Source: Rhodospirillaceae bacterium (lineage in GTDB: Bacteria; Pseudomonadota; Alphaproteobacteria; Reyranellales; Reyranellaceae). Taken from it: DNA of 64,000 bases. This document shows, one piece after another, positions 1 to 8,394 of the stretch (position 1 is the first letter of the stretch; every line of letters begins with the position of its first letter). The position numbers and the translations under genes were made by a program. The DNA lies in NCBI GenBank assembly GCA_009772935.1, contig WOUR01000006.1, forward strand, positions 1 through 64,000. Direction: 5' to 3'. Under the pieces are notes generated by a model. That model was not told the origin of the DNA. It did no database searches and saw only the letters and a program-made list of their open reading frames with translations.

Positions 1-2193
1 GGCGTCGAGCACGGTACCGACGGCGGCCTGGTTGGACGTCTGCGCCTGGCGGGCGAACCCGCCGACCTGAAGAGTGAGATAGACGTTGTTGGCATCGTAA
101 CTCAGGCTGGGCAGCAGGAACGGCAGGGCGCTGGCGACCGACGAATAGGCGCCGGCGACCCCTCCGCTGGCGTTCAGGATCGTGTAGCTGGTGCGGGGCG
201 CGTACGGGCCGGTGGCGGCGGGCGCCACGAAGACACGGGTCCCGGCGGCGATGGTGGCGGTGCCTGGCGCGCCGCTCACGTTGAGACGGTCCGCCTGGCC
301 CTGGGCGTTGGCCTCGACCGCATGGAGGCTGCCGGCGGCCTGCGTGTAGCTGCCGTTGACCGCAAGGGTGCCGATGGAGTTGCCGGGGGCCAGGGCGCCG
401 TTGTTGACGACGTTGCCGAAGATGGTGCCGGCGCCGCCGAGACTGCCGCCGGGTCCGACGGTGACATCGCTGGTGATGCTGCCGTTTACCTTGAGCAGTC
501 CGTTCGAGACGGTGGTGGGGCCGGTATAGGTGTTGATGCCGGTCAGATTGACGGTGCCGCCGCCCTGCAGCGCAACGCTGCCCGTGCCGGACATGTTGCC
601 GGCGTAGGTGCCGGCCGTATCCTGGTTGAAGGTGACGCTGCCGTTGTTGGCGATCGCCCCCTGCAGGCTTGTTGTCGTGCCAATCAAGGCCGCCCCGCTG
701 CTCACGAACGTACCGCCTGTATAGGTGTTGGCGCCGCCCAGCGTGACGCTTCCGCTGCCGATCGTAAGCCCGAAGGCGCCCGCAATGGCGCCGGCGATCG
801 AACCGGAGCCGGTCTGGGCCAGCGTCGTGTCGCCGATCAGGAACACTGGCAGGTAATTGGAAAAATTGGGCGCGAGGTCGACCTGGCCGATCAGCGCGAC
901 GCCGGGATTGACCGATCCAGACGCACCCAGCGCCGGCTGGGCAGCGTACCCCACGTAGCCGCCCACCGAATCGTAGAGATACTGAAAGCCGAGAAAGAAC
1001 TCGCGGCCGGTATTCACGAAGGGCGATCCATGCAGGGTGGCGACGGCTGCAGGTTGGACGACATTGCCGCCGGCACCGCCGACCGTGAAGCTGTATTGCG
1101 CCAGGCTACTCGCAGCGCCGTTTCCCGGTAGCGATATCTGGACCTGGGTACCGTCGGGCAGGCAATTGCGCGTCCCGCCGGACAGCGTGCAGGGCTGCGT
1201 CACGACGTTGCCGGGCACGGGCGACAGGAACATGTAGTTGATGCCGGCATCGGGCAGGACGCCGCTGCCGCCCGGCGGGTTGCCGCCGCTGCTCGCCGTG
1301 CTCGTCGTGCCGCCGTTGGTCACTGTTACGCTCATCGGCGCGGTATTCCAGTTATCCAGCGACCCGCTCGCATTGGCGCCGAGCTTCACGAAAGACATGC
1401 CTTGCGTGTTCGTTTGCGTCAGCCCCAGGGTCACGCCGCCCGTGGCCCCATTGGCGGTGTCGATGATGTAGCCTTGGCGGATGGTGCCGGCCGGCACCGC
1501 CTGCCCCGCGATCTGCGTAATGTTGAGGAAGGGGTTCAGGGTCTGGCCGTTGACCTGCTGGGCATTGGGCGTGACGAGGTTCTCGCCCGCGGTACGATTG
1601 AGGCCGACGCCCATGTAGAATATGCTACCCGGATTGTTGACCGTCGTGCACACGGTGCTGCCGGGCGGGCATATCTTCGATTGGGTCACGACCAGCACGG
1701 GTACGTTGGCGGTGGCGACGGGCATGCTGCCGCGCGTGTCGTCGCTGAAGAAGTTCACGGGGACGCTGTAGAAGTTGCCCGAGTTGGTGACGCCGCTGCT
1801 GTTCAAGGTGATGCTGCCGGCGCCGATCGGCGTGAGGCTGCCGGGGTTCCATATGTCGGTGCTCACCTGGAGGCCGATCGAGCCGGTATCCATGGTTATC
1901 GCCTGCGGGCGCGCCATATCGCCCACAGTCAGATTCACCTCCGCACCCTGGGTTGAGCTCAGGGAGCTTACGAAGGGGACAAAGGTCGAACTCGTGTACG
2001 GCTGATACATGCTCCAGGACGGCACCTGTGCATTCGCGCTCGTGGCCCCAAGCGCAAGCGCGCAACTGGCCGACCAAAAGCCGGCCTCCAGTTTGCAGAT
2101 CAAGACGTGCCCCCGTACCCTTCTGCGCCCAAGGCGGACCTCAGTCGTTCCGCCAGCGTCTGCCCCAATCCGCAAATTTTCTCGCATTCGCAT
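1..2193 (-). CDS. Autotransporter passenger domain, 5' part of gene (runs off left edge)
   Basis: Type V secreted surface protein. The N-terminal half is Ser/Thr/Asn/Gly-rich. The C-terminal half has passenger-associated repeats, with NTYTGGT near 732-709 and NTYTGPTT near 534-511. It then has the usual end of a beta-helix: GPGGSLGGAGTI, NNGALAPGNS and LPSLSYDANNVYLTL just before the left edge. The translocating beta-barrel must lie beyond position 1. A signal peptide ends at SANA|QVP around 2008. The minus frame stays open to 2502, so the start is uncertain. ATG at 2193 gives a 50-60 residue extended signal region, as many autotransporters have. TTG at 2103 gives a compact 26-residue signal peptide. 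Family assignment is firm; adhesin function is an inference. Confidence 0.8.
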   Translation of the reverse strand, partial: MRMRENLRIGADAGGTTEVRLGRRRVRGHVLICKLEAGFWSASCALALGATSANAQVPSWSMYQPYTSSTFVPFVSSLSSTQGAEVNLTVGDMARPQAITMDTGSIGLQVSTDIWNPGSLTPIGAGSITLNSSGVTNSGNFYSVPVNFFSDDTRGSMPVATANVPVLVVTQSKICPPGSTVCTTVNNPGSIFYMGVGLNRTAGENLVTPNAQQVNGQTLNPFLNITQIAGQAVPAGTIRQGYIIDTANGATGGVTLGLTQTNTQGMSFVKLGANASGSLDNWNTAPMSVTVTNGGTTSTASSGGNPPGGSGVLPDAGINYMFLSPVPGNVVTQPCTLSGGTRNCLPDGTQVQISLPGNGAASSLAQYSFTVGGAGGNVVQPAAVATLHGSPFVNTGREFFLGFQYLYDSVGGYVGYAAQPALGASGSVNPGVALIGQVDLAPNFSNYLPVFLIGDTTLAQTGSGSIAGAIAGAFGLTIGSGSVTLGGANTYTGGTFVSSGAALIGTTTSLQGAIANNGSVTFNQDTAGTYAGNMSGTGSVALQGGGTVNLTGINTYTGPTTVSNGLLKVNGSITSDVTVGPGGSLGGAGTIFGNVVNNGALAPGNSIGTLAVNGSYTQAAGSLHAVEANAQGQADRLNVSGAPGTATIAAGTRVFVAPAATGPYAPRTSYTILNASGGVAGAYSSVASALPFLLPSLSYDANNVYLTLQVGGFARQAQTSNQAAVGTVLDA

Positions 2194-2499
2194 GAAGATG
2201 CAAGAAAACTCGGACGGAGTGCGGCTCGGGGAGACCAACGCGGATTCTGCCGAACACTTGTTTCGACTCGCCTTCCCTCCGTTTCGGTCGAACGGCACGC
2301 CGCTCAAGGTGCTCGTAGCAAGAGTGGCGAATGTAGCCGTAGCAACAGGCCGAGAGCAGGGGCTGAGCGCAGGTGCTTTGTTCGCCTGTGACCTCCTGCT
2401 ACCAACGGCGAAAGGCTGGCGCGGCGCCACCAGGCGGGTGTTCGAGCGGGGGCCACGGCAACATGCCGGGGCATCAAGTAAAGTAGTATCAATGGGTTA
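2194..2499. other. Divergent intergenic region, no gene recognised
   Basis: This is the 306-base gap between the minus-strand autotransporter and the plus-strand phosphatase-fold gene. Short open frames exist on both strands, but none shows a recognisable domain or a good ribosome binding site. It presumably holds both promoters, though I could not identify convincing -35/-10 pairs. If the autotransporter starts further upstream, part of this gap would be coding. Confidence 0.5.
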
Positions 2500-3360
2500 A
2501 TGGCAACTATGCTTTTCTGTACCTACAACATCCACTACGGCGTCGGATCCGACGGCCGCTATGACGTCGCCCGCATTGCCGACACGGTGGCCGAGGCCGA
2601 TATCATCTGTATCCAGGAAGCCGTCTGCGGCTGGCCGCAGAACGGGTTTGCGGACCAGACCGCCGAGATTGCCTCCAGACTCAACCGCTATCACTGGTAT
2701 CACGGCGCGATGGAGTCCGACGCCAGCGAGGTCGACGCCGCCGGGCGGATCGCCAACCGTCGCCGCAGCTTCGGCAACGCGGTGATCTCGCGCTGGCCGA
2801 TTACCTGGGCGCGCGGCCATCTCCTGCCCAAGACGGCGCTGGTCGATCGCTTCGACCTGCAACGCGGCTTCGTCGAGGCTTCGGTCGCGACGCCAGCGGG
2901 ACCGTTGCGCGTGTACAGCGTGCACCTCAGCCATGTCGGCCCGCAGCAGCGCCTGCCGCAGGTCCGCGCCCTGATGGACACGGTGCTCAACGCCGAGCGC
3001 ATCGGCGCGACATGGGACAGTGCGGCCGGCTCGACCTTCATGTTCCAGGAACGCAGGCCCGACGTGGCGCGCTCCGCCATCCTCGCCGGCGACTTCAACT
3101 TCACGCCGGACCATCCCGAGTACCCGCTGGTCTGCGGCGAGACGAGCTACTACGGCCGCCTGGGCACGACAATGCACCTGGCCGACGCCTGGATCGCCGC
3201 CGGCAACAGCGAGGAGGAGGTGGAGTCGTTTCCGCGCGAGGGCCGAATCGACCATGTCTTCGTCACGCACGACCTCGTACCTCGAGTGAAGAAGGCGTGG
3301 ATCGGCTATGGCATCGTCGCCTCCGACCACTGGCCGGTGTTCGTCGAATTCGACCTCTAG
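2500..3360 (+). CDS. Endonuclease/exonuclease/phosphatase-fold family protein
   Basis: A 286-residue metal-dependent phosphodiesterase or phosphatase of the EEP (DNase I-like) fold. The family motifs occur in order: YNIHYG near residue 9, the metal-binding IQE at 38-40, VHLSHVG near 141, GDFNFTPD near 196 and the catalytic SDHWPV near 275. No signal peptide or membrane segment is seen, so it is probably cytoplasmic. ATG at 2500 follows a poor Shine-Dalgarno site; a second ATG nine bases on (MLFCTYN) is nearly as good. Members of this fold cut DNA, RNA, phosphoinositides or small organic phosphates, and the substrate cannot be told from sequence. It converges with the HAD gene, with five bases between stops. 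Confidence 0.8.
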   Translation: MATMLFCTYNIHYGVGSDGRYDVARIADTVAEADIICIQEAVCGWPQNGFADQTAEIASRLNRYHWYHGAMESDASEVDAAGRIANRRRSFGNAVISRWPITWARGHLLPKTALVDRFDLQRGFVEASVATPAGPLRVYSVHLSHVGPQQRLPQVRALMDTVLNAERIGATWDSAAGSTFMFQERRPDVARSAILAGDFNFTPDHPEYPLVCGETSYYGRLGTTMHLADAWIAAGNSEEEVESFPREGRIDHVFVTHDLVPRVKKAWIGYGIVASDHWPVFVEFDL

Positions 3361-3365
3361 CCGGG

Positions 3366-4367
3366 TCAGCGCACCTCGAACGGGTAGATCACCTTCCAGT
3401 CCCGTTTCATATCGACGATGGTCCAGTGGCGGCGCAGCGCCTCGTCCCAGGCCTTGTCGAACTGGCCCACCGGCGATGGCCGGTCGTAGGCATATTCGCG
3501 GGCGGCGTCTGTATGATGCACGAGGCCCATGAAGCGGGCGCCATTGCCCGCCGCGGTCCATTGCAGCATCTGCTGGTCGCCGTCTGAGTTGCCGAAGGCC
3601 AAGACAGGGCGCCGGCCGATGAAGCGGTTGATGCCCACCGGCTTGCCTGGTCCGTCGTCGATGAATTCGATTTTGGCCTCCTTCATCAGGACGGGCGTGC
3701 CGTCGGGCCTCAGTTCGAACCTGGTGACGCTCGACGTTCCGACGACCTGCTCTGGCGGAATCCCGTAGATGCGCTCTGTCCAGGGACGCATGAACTCGAT
3801 AACGCCGCCCGACACGATGAAGGTCTTGAACTGGCGGGCGCGCAGCAGGGCCAGCAGCTCGATCATCGGCTGGTAGACGAGGTCCGTGTACGGGCGGTCG
3901 AAGCGCGGATGACGCGCCGTCGCCAGCCAGTCGACGACCGTTCTGTTGAACTCCTCCGTCGTCATGCCGGCATGCGCGGCTTCGATCACTTCCACGATGG
4001 CCTTGAGGCCCAGCGCCGCCAGGGCGGGGCGGTCGTCGGCCAGCACCGAGCGGAAGGGTTCCTGCGTGCGCCATTCGGGGTGGCCGACGGCCAGCGCCTT
4101 TATGCGGTCGACCGCGAAGGCGACCTGGAAATAGACCGGCTGCTCCGTCCACAGCGTGCCGTCATTGTCGAAGCAGGCGATGCGCTCCGGCACGGGCACG
4201 AAGTCCGGCCCGCCCGCGGTCGTCGTGCGCGCGATGAAATCGAGGATCGACCGCTTCACCGGCCCGTCATTCCAGGAGGGCAGCTCGTCGGTCTGCGCGA
4301 ATCCCGGCCGGACCGTCGCCACAAGCGCGGCCGCGCCCACTCCCGTCAAGACTCTCCGGCGCTTCAT
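3366..4367 (-). CDS. Exported HAD-family phosphatase
   Basis: A 333-residue haloacid-dehalogenase superfamily hydrolase. The N-terminus MKRRRVLTG, with a hydrophobic stretch ending FA|QT near residue 25, looks like a twin-arginine or Sec signal, so the enzyme probably works in the periplasm. Motif I is FDNDGT at 66-71 (nucleophile Asp and general acid Asp). VSGG near 185 fits motif II, and GNSDGDQQML near 262 carries the metal-binding acidic pair of motif IV. The layout resembles phosphoserine-phosphatase-like HAD enzymes. The substrate is unknown. It converges with the upstream EEP-fold gene and lies just beyond the stop of the DUF2252 gene on the same strand, so co-transcription is possible. 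Confidence 0.78.
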   Translation of the reverse strand: MKRRRVLTGVGAAALVATVRPGFAQTDELPSWNDGPVKRSILDFIARTTTAGGPDFVPVPERIACFDNDGTLWTEQPVYFQVAFAVDRIKALAVGHPEWRTQEPFRSVLADDRPALAALGLKAIVEVIEAAHAGMTTEEFNRTVVDWLATARHPRFDRPYTDLVYQPMIELLALLRARQFKTFIVSGGVIEFMRPWTERIYGIPPEQVVGTSSVTRFELRPDGTPVLMKEAKIEFIDDGPGKPVGINRFIGRRPVLAFGNSDGDQQMLQWTAAGNGARFMGLVHHTDAAREYAYDRPSPVGQFDKAWDEALRRHWTIVDMKRDWKVIYPFEVR

Positions 4368-4394
4368 CGCAGGCTCCCGCTCTTCGCGGCGATC

Positions 4395-5861
4395 CTACTT
4401 CGCCAGCCGTTCGGACGCGACACGGATGCGGCCGGTGCGGCGGGCCTTGTCGAGCGTTTCGTGATCGCGCTCGGTCTGGCGGGCATAGGCGAGGGAGAAG
4501 CGGGCGATGGCCTCGTCGAGCGCGGCACTGTTGCCGCAGTATCCCGCAATGGCGGCGGCATCCCCCGACTTGGCATGGGCCAGCGCGAGCGCCCAGCCGC
4601 ACAGTGCACAATATTCCAGGAAGCCGGCGATCCCTCCGGTGTTGCCTTCCTCCATTTCGATGCCACCCTTCATGTCGGCCAGTTGGCGAACATAGAAGTC
4701 CCGGTCGTTCAGCTGTCCCCAGCCCAGGAAGATGTCGGGTGATCCCTGGATCATGCGCTGGCCGACCACGACACGGCGGCCGTGGTTCTCGAACGGCATC
4801 CGGTAGTCGGAGTAGGCCGCCAGCACGGACGGCTGCGCCTGCTTCACCTGCAGGAAGAGCGGATCGTCTCCGTCGTTGCCCATGAGCAGGACGACCCAGC
4901 AGCCGGTGCCGACGCTGCCGACGCCGACGACCTTGCGGGCGACGTCGATGATGCGATAGCGCGACAGGAGGCGGCGGCGATCGTAGGTGAGCGACTCCAG
5001 ATAGGAATTGAGCATCGCATCTAATGCCTGCTCGATGGGAGTTCCGTCGTCGGTGTGGCTCTCGCGGACCACGAGGGGAACCGATTCGACGATGCGATGC
5101 TCGCCTTCCACCAGCTCGGCCAGCTTGCCGAGAACACGCTGGTGACCCTTGGCGCGGGCCTTCTCGATCAGTTTCCGGGCGTTCTTGCGCGCCTGGGGCG
5201 ACAGGCTGGAAAGGACCGCGTGTTCATCGATCCGGTCGTACCAGGTTGCGAGATGGCCCATCTCGGCATAGCGGGCGACATGTTCGCGGTAGGATCTCAC
5301 GGTTTCCGCCGCGGCCTCCGCGGCCTGGTGCTTGTCGCCGCCCATGAAGCGCACCGCAACGGCGGCGCTGGCCGTCAGGCGCTTGAGGTCCCACTCCCAG
5401 GGACCGGGGAAGACTTCGTCGAAGTCGTTGATGGCGAACACCAGGTCGCGCTCGGCTGAACCGAAGACGCCGAAGTTCGAGACATGCATGTCGCCGCAGG
5501 CGTTCACTTGGATGCCGGTTACGGGCGTCGTGGCGAGGTCCGAGGCCATCACCGCAGCCGAGCCGCGCAGGAAGGCGAAGGGCGAGGCCAGCATCCGCGC
5601 GAAGCGGACCGGCACCAGTTTCTGGACTCGGCTGAGGTTCTGCGCCTCGAGGATCGCGACCGGATCGGGCCGGTCGGCCCCCTCGCGAAAGAGGGAATGG
5701 CTCTCGCGCGGCACCGTCTTGCGCAGGCTCTTGCCGGCCGCCTTGCGTTCGCTCACCGAGCGTCTCGGCTCGGTGAACCGTCCCAGCGTCTCCCCCGGCG
5801 ACGCCGAGATCATCCGGTTGAAGGGCGCATCGATGTCCGGGCGTGCGTCAGCCATGCTCAT
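4395..5861 (-). CDS. DUF2252 family, kinase-like protein
   Basis: A 488-residue DUF2252 protein. GDMHVSN at 123-129 and NDFDE at 145-149 resemble the catalytic loop and metal-binding DFG/DFD of the protein-kinase/aminoglycoside-phosphotransferase fold. Kinase-like activity is an inference, as the family is biochemically poorly known. The start was set at ATG 5861 because GGAG lies seven bases upstream. The frame continues to 6035, but that would run into the divergently read cysteine-synthase-like gene and adds a low-quality N-terminus. The short divergent gap (5862-6012) probably holds promoters for both genes. No signal peptide is seen. Confidence 0.75.
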   Translation of the reverse strand: MSMADARPDIDAPFNRMISASPGETLGRFTEPRRSVSERKAAGKSLRKTVPRESHSLFREGADRPDPVAILEAQNLSRVQKLVPVRFARMLASPFAFLRGSAAVMASDLATTPVTGIQVNACGDMHVSNFGVFGSAERDLVFAINDFDEVFPGPWEWDLKRLTASAAVAVRFMGGDKHQAAEAAAETVRSYREHVARYAEMGHLATWYDRIDEHAVLSSLSPQARKNARKLIEKARAKGHQRVLGKLAELVEGEHRIVESVPLVVRESHTDDGTPIEQALDAMLNSYLESLTYDRRRLLSRYRIIDVARKVVGVGSVGTGCWVVLLMGNDGDDPLFLQVKQAQPSVLAAYSDYRMPFENHGRRVVVGQRMIQGSPDIFLGWGQLNDRDFYVRQLADMKGGIEMEEGNTGGIAGFLEYCALCGWALALAHAKSGDAAAIAGYCGNSAALDEAIARFSLAYARQTERDHETLDKARRTGRIRVASERLAK

Positions 5862-6012
5862 GTCGAAACTCCAGGCGGCCCGTCGCCGCGTCCGGCAGAC
5901 TAGCCGATCGGGGGATGCGCGAAGCGGCGAGGTCGATGCGGTTTTCGCATCGAGCGTTTCGCGGTCGTGCCGAACCGGCGTAGAGTTGGGCTCCACGCAA
6001 AGGGAGACGAGA

Positions 6013-7089
6013 ATGGGCGCCAAGATCCGGACCACTGCGGGACGTGGCAGGCTTTACGACAGCGTGCTCGACACGATCGGCGACACGCCCTGCATCCGCA
6101 TCAACGCCCTCGCACCGAAGGGTGTTACGATCTACGTCAAGGCCGAGGCCTTCAATCCCGGCGGATCGGTGAAGGATCGCCTGGCCGTCAACATCATCGA
6201 GGCGGCCGAGCGTAACGGGACGCTGAAGCCGGGCCAGACGGTGGTCGAGGCGACCAGCGGCAATACCGGCATCGGCCTGGCGATGGTCTGCGCCCAGAAG
6301 GGCTATCCGCTGGTGGTCACCATGGCCGACAGTTTCTCGATCGAGCGCCGCAAGCTGATGCGCATGCTGGGCGCGAAGGTCGTGCTGACCCCGCGCGCCC
6401 AGAAGGGCTTCGGCATGTACCAGAAGGCGGTCGAACTCGCGAAGGCCAACGGCTGGTTCCTGGCCCACCAGTTCGAGACCGATGCGAACGCGGAAATCCA
6501 TGAATCCACCACGGCGCGCGAGATCCTGGCCGACTTCGCCGGCGGCCGGCTCGACTATTTCGTGAGCGGCTACGGGACCGGCGGCACCGTCACCGGCGTG
6601 GCGCGGGTGCTGCGCAAGGAGCGACCGGAGACGAAGATCATCCTGACCGAACCCGCCAATGCCCAGCTCATCGGCAGCGGCAAGGCGCAGGAGCGGAGTG
6701 CGGACGGCTCACCTGCGGTCAGCCATCCCGCCTTCGAACCGCATCCGATCCAGGGCTGGACGCCGGACTTCATCCCGCTGGTGCTGCAGGAATCCATCGA
6801 CAGGAAATATTTCGACGAACTGCTGCCGGTCGCCGGATCCGAGGGGATCAAATGCGCCAAGGCGCTGGCGCAGAGGGAGGGCATCTTCACCGGCATCTCC
6901 GGCGGCTCGACCTTTGCCGTGGCGCTCCAGGTGGCCGCCAAGGCGGCGCCCGGCTCCGTCATCCTCTGCATGTTGCCCGATACCGGCGAGCGCTATCTCA
7001 CCACGCCGCTGTTCGAGGGCATCCTCGACGACATGGACGCAGAAGAGGTCGCCATCTCGAAGTCGACGCCCGGGTATCAGATGGGGTAG
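6013..7089 (+). CDS. Cysteine synthase family PLP-dependent enzyme
   Basis: A 358-residue fold-type II PLP enzyme related to O-acetylserine sulfhydrylase and cystathionine beta-synthase. The PLP lysine is K54 in GGSVKDR. TSGNTG at 81-86 binds the substrate carboxylate and GTGGTVTG at 188-195 binds the cofactor phosphate. It is longer than CysK (about 310-320 residues). The extra length is an insert around residues 220-250 (SADGSPAVSHP) and a C-terminal extension. The start at 6013 is supported by AGGGAGA upstream; the open frame far upstream is antisense to DUF2252 and not coding. It is likely to make cysteine or a beta-substituted alanine, but the exact nucleophile is not predictable. Confidence 0.85.
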   Translation: MGAKIRTTAGRGRLYDSVLDTIGDTPCIRINALAPKGVTIYVKAEAFNPGGSVKDRLAVNIIEAAERNGTLKPGQTVVEATSGNTGIGLAMVCAQKGYPLVVTMADSFSIERRKLMRMLGAKVVLTPRAQKGFGMYQKAVELAKANGWFLAHQFETDANAEIHESTTAREILADFAGGRLDYFVSGYGTGGTVTGVARVLRKERPETKIILTEPANAQLIGSGKAQERSADGSPAVSHPAFEPHPIQGWTPDFIPLVLQESIDRKYFDELLPVAGSEGIKCAKALAQREGIFTGISGGSTFAVALQVAAKAAPGSVILCMLPDTGERYLTTPLFEGILDDMDAEEVAISKSTPGYQMG

Positions 7090-7094
7090 CGCTC

Positions 7095-7170
7095 ATTGGA
7101 GCGCCACTCCCGTAGCGCTCATGCCCTGGCGGCGATGCTCGAGTGCAACTGGAGTTGCGCGCTCCATTGC
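7095..7170. repeat. REP-like palindromes between cysteine-synthase-like gene and ROK gene
   Basis: A short convergent gap contains GGAGCGCCACTCCCG near 7098 and an imperfect palindrome centred on CAACTGGAGTTG near 7146-7157, flanked by GCGCGCTCC. The same core (GGAGCGCGC, ACTGGAGT) occurs in the trpA/MBL gap near 26230. This suggests a dispersed intergenic palindrome family. It could also act as a bidirectional transcription stop. Confidence 0.45.
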
Positions 7171-7183
7171 TTCGTTCTTCGCG

Positions 7184-8272
7184 TCACTCGCGATTGGTGA
7201 ACCGGGCGTTGCCCAGGCCGGTGCCGATCGTCATGACGCCCCAGTGCTGGACGTCCTTCATGTTCGGGACTTCGCTCAGGCCCTGGACGACGGCGTCGTT
7301 GTGGAGCTGGATGAAAATCTCGTGGCCATCGATCTTGGGCAGGTGGGCCGAGAGTGCGGCGGCGAGGTTGAACGACTTGCCCTCCCAGTTGCCGGGCAGG
7401 TTCTGGCCGCCCTTCAGGATGAAGCCGTGCTCGTCGATCAGGCCCGGGCAGCCGATGCCCATGAAGGGCGCAAGCTTGATCTTCTCCTGTTTCGCGCGGT
7501 CGATCAGCTTGTTCAACATCGTGGCAATTCTCTCGATGGCCTCGTCGCGGTCGGGCTCGTCGTCGGCATGGCGCCAGACCTGACGCTTCCAGACGTCGGC
7601 TTCCTCGACCTCGCCACGTTTGCCGGTGTTGAGCTCGACCACACCGACCCGGACGTTGGTGCCGCCGATGTCGACGGCCAGGATGGCGTCGTGCCCGGCC
7701 ATGACCCAGCTCGGCGCCAGATGCACGGCGCCGATTAGCCCGGCCTCATCCGGGTCGTTCTGGATGGCGGCGAGTTCGATCTTGATGCCGTCGGCCGCCA
7801 GCATGATGCCCGTGCGGCCCATCGCCATCTCGCCGATCCGGCTGCCGATCATCCCGCCGCCGATCACGATGCGCTCGGTGTCCTTCCAGGATTCCAGCCG
7901 GAGGAAGCGGCGCACGACTGTCGCCAGCTCGCCAGCGAATTCCTCGACCACGGTGTGTATCAGGCCGGCGGAGACGGGGTCGCCGGTGTTCAGCATCTTG
8001 TCGAGCTTTGACTTCGAGATCTCTTCCATCGGGACGTCGCCGAACGGATCCTCGCCGCGCTCCTTGAGCCGGTCGCGCCAGTCGGCGAGAATTGCCTGGA
8101 AAGCGCGCCGGCTCGCTCGGTCGCCCACGAAGCCCTCGTCGTCGCGGAGTTCTTCGTTGTAGGTGTCGACGGTGACGGAAGGCAGGACCCGGCCACCGTG
8201 CGTGAACACGGCGGGCGCTTCCACGGGCTCTCCGGCGGTCGCCTTGGTTTCGGTCGTGCTCTCGGCGTCCAT
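7184..8272 (-). CDS. ROK-family sugar kinase homologue with circularly permuted motif order
   Basis: A 362-residue protein with every main ROK kinase motif except the zinc site, but in permuted order. Residues 135-140 are IVIGGG and 175-186 are the AGLIGAVHLA tail that normally ends a ROK protein. Only then comes the phosphate-binding DIGGTN at 201-206 that normally starts one. It is followed by GIGCPGLID (272-280), HNDA with the likely catalytic Asp326, and GTGLG (350-354) just before the stop. The zinc motif CxCGxxGC is absent. Residues 1-30 are low-complexity. The start at 8272 has GGGGGAG upstream. A sugar kinase or a sugar-binding regulator without a helix-turn-helix are the main options; hexose phosphorylation is inferred. 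Confidence 0.8.
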   Translation of the reverse strand: MDAESTTETKATAGEPVEAPAVFTHGGRVLPSVTVDTYNEELRDDEGFVGDRASRRAFQAILADWRDRLKERGEDPFGDVPMEEISKSKLDKMLNTGDPVSAGLIHTVVEEFAGELATVVRRFLRLESWKDTERIVIGGGMIGSRIGEMAMGRTGIMLAADGIKIELAAIQNDPDEAGLIGAVHLAPSWVMAGHDAILAVDIGGTNVRVGVVELNTGKRGEVEEADVWKRQVWRHADDEPDRDEAIERIATMLNKLIDRAKQEKIKLAPFMGIGCPGLIDEHGFILKGGQNLPGNWEGKSFNLAAALSAHLPKIDGHEIFIQLHNDAVVQGLSEVPNMKDVQHWGVMTIGTGLGNARFTNRE

Positions 8273-8394
8273 GCGAAGCTCCCCCTGTAAGGCCTCATGA
8301 ACGGCCAGTGGGGGCAGAAAGTTCCTCCTCTCCCTACAAAGGTGCGGCAGGAAGACATGGCAACATTGGATGCATGCCTTGCGTTACGGCGGCG

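Noticed and set aside
322..1131. Plus-strand open frame across the autotransporter
   Set aside because: The minus-strand reading has autotransporter repeats throughout; the plus reading is Ala/Gly/Arg-rich with no domain.
5332..6012. N-terminal extension of the cysteine-synthase-like protein
   Set aside because: The extension lies opposite DUF2252 coding and lacks homology. ATG 6013 has a good AGGGAGA site and matches the family start.
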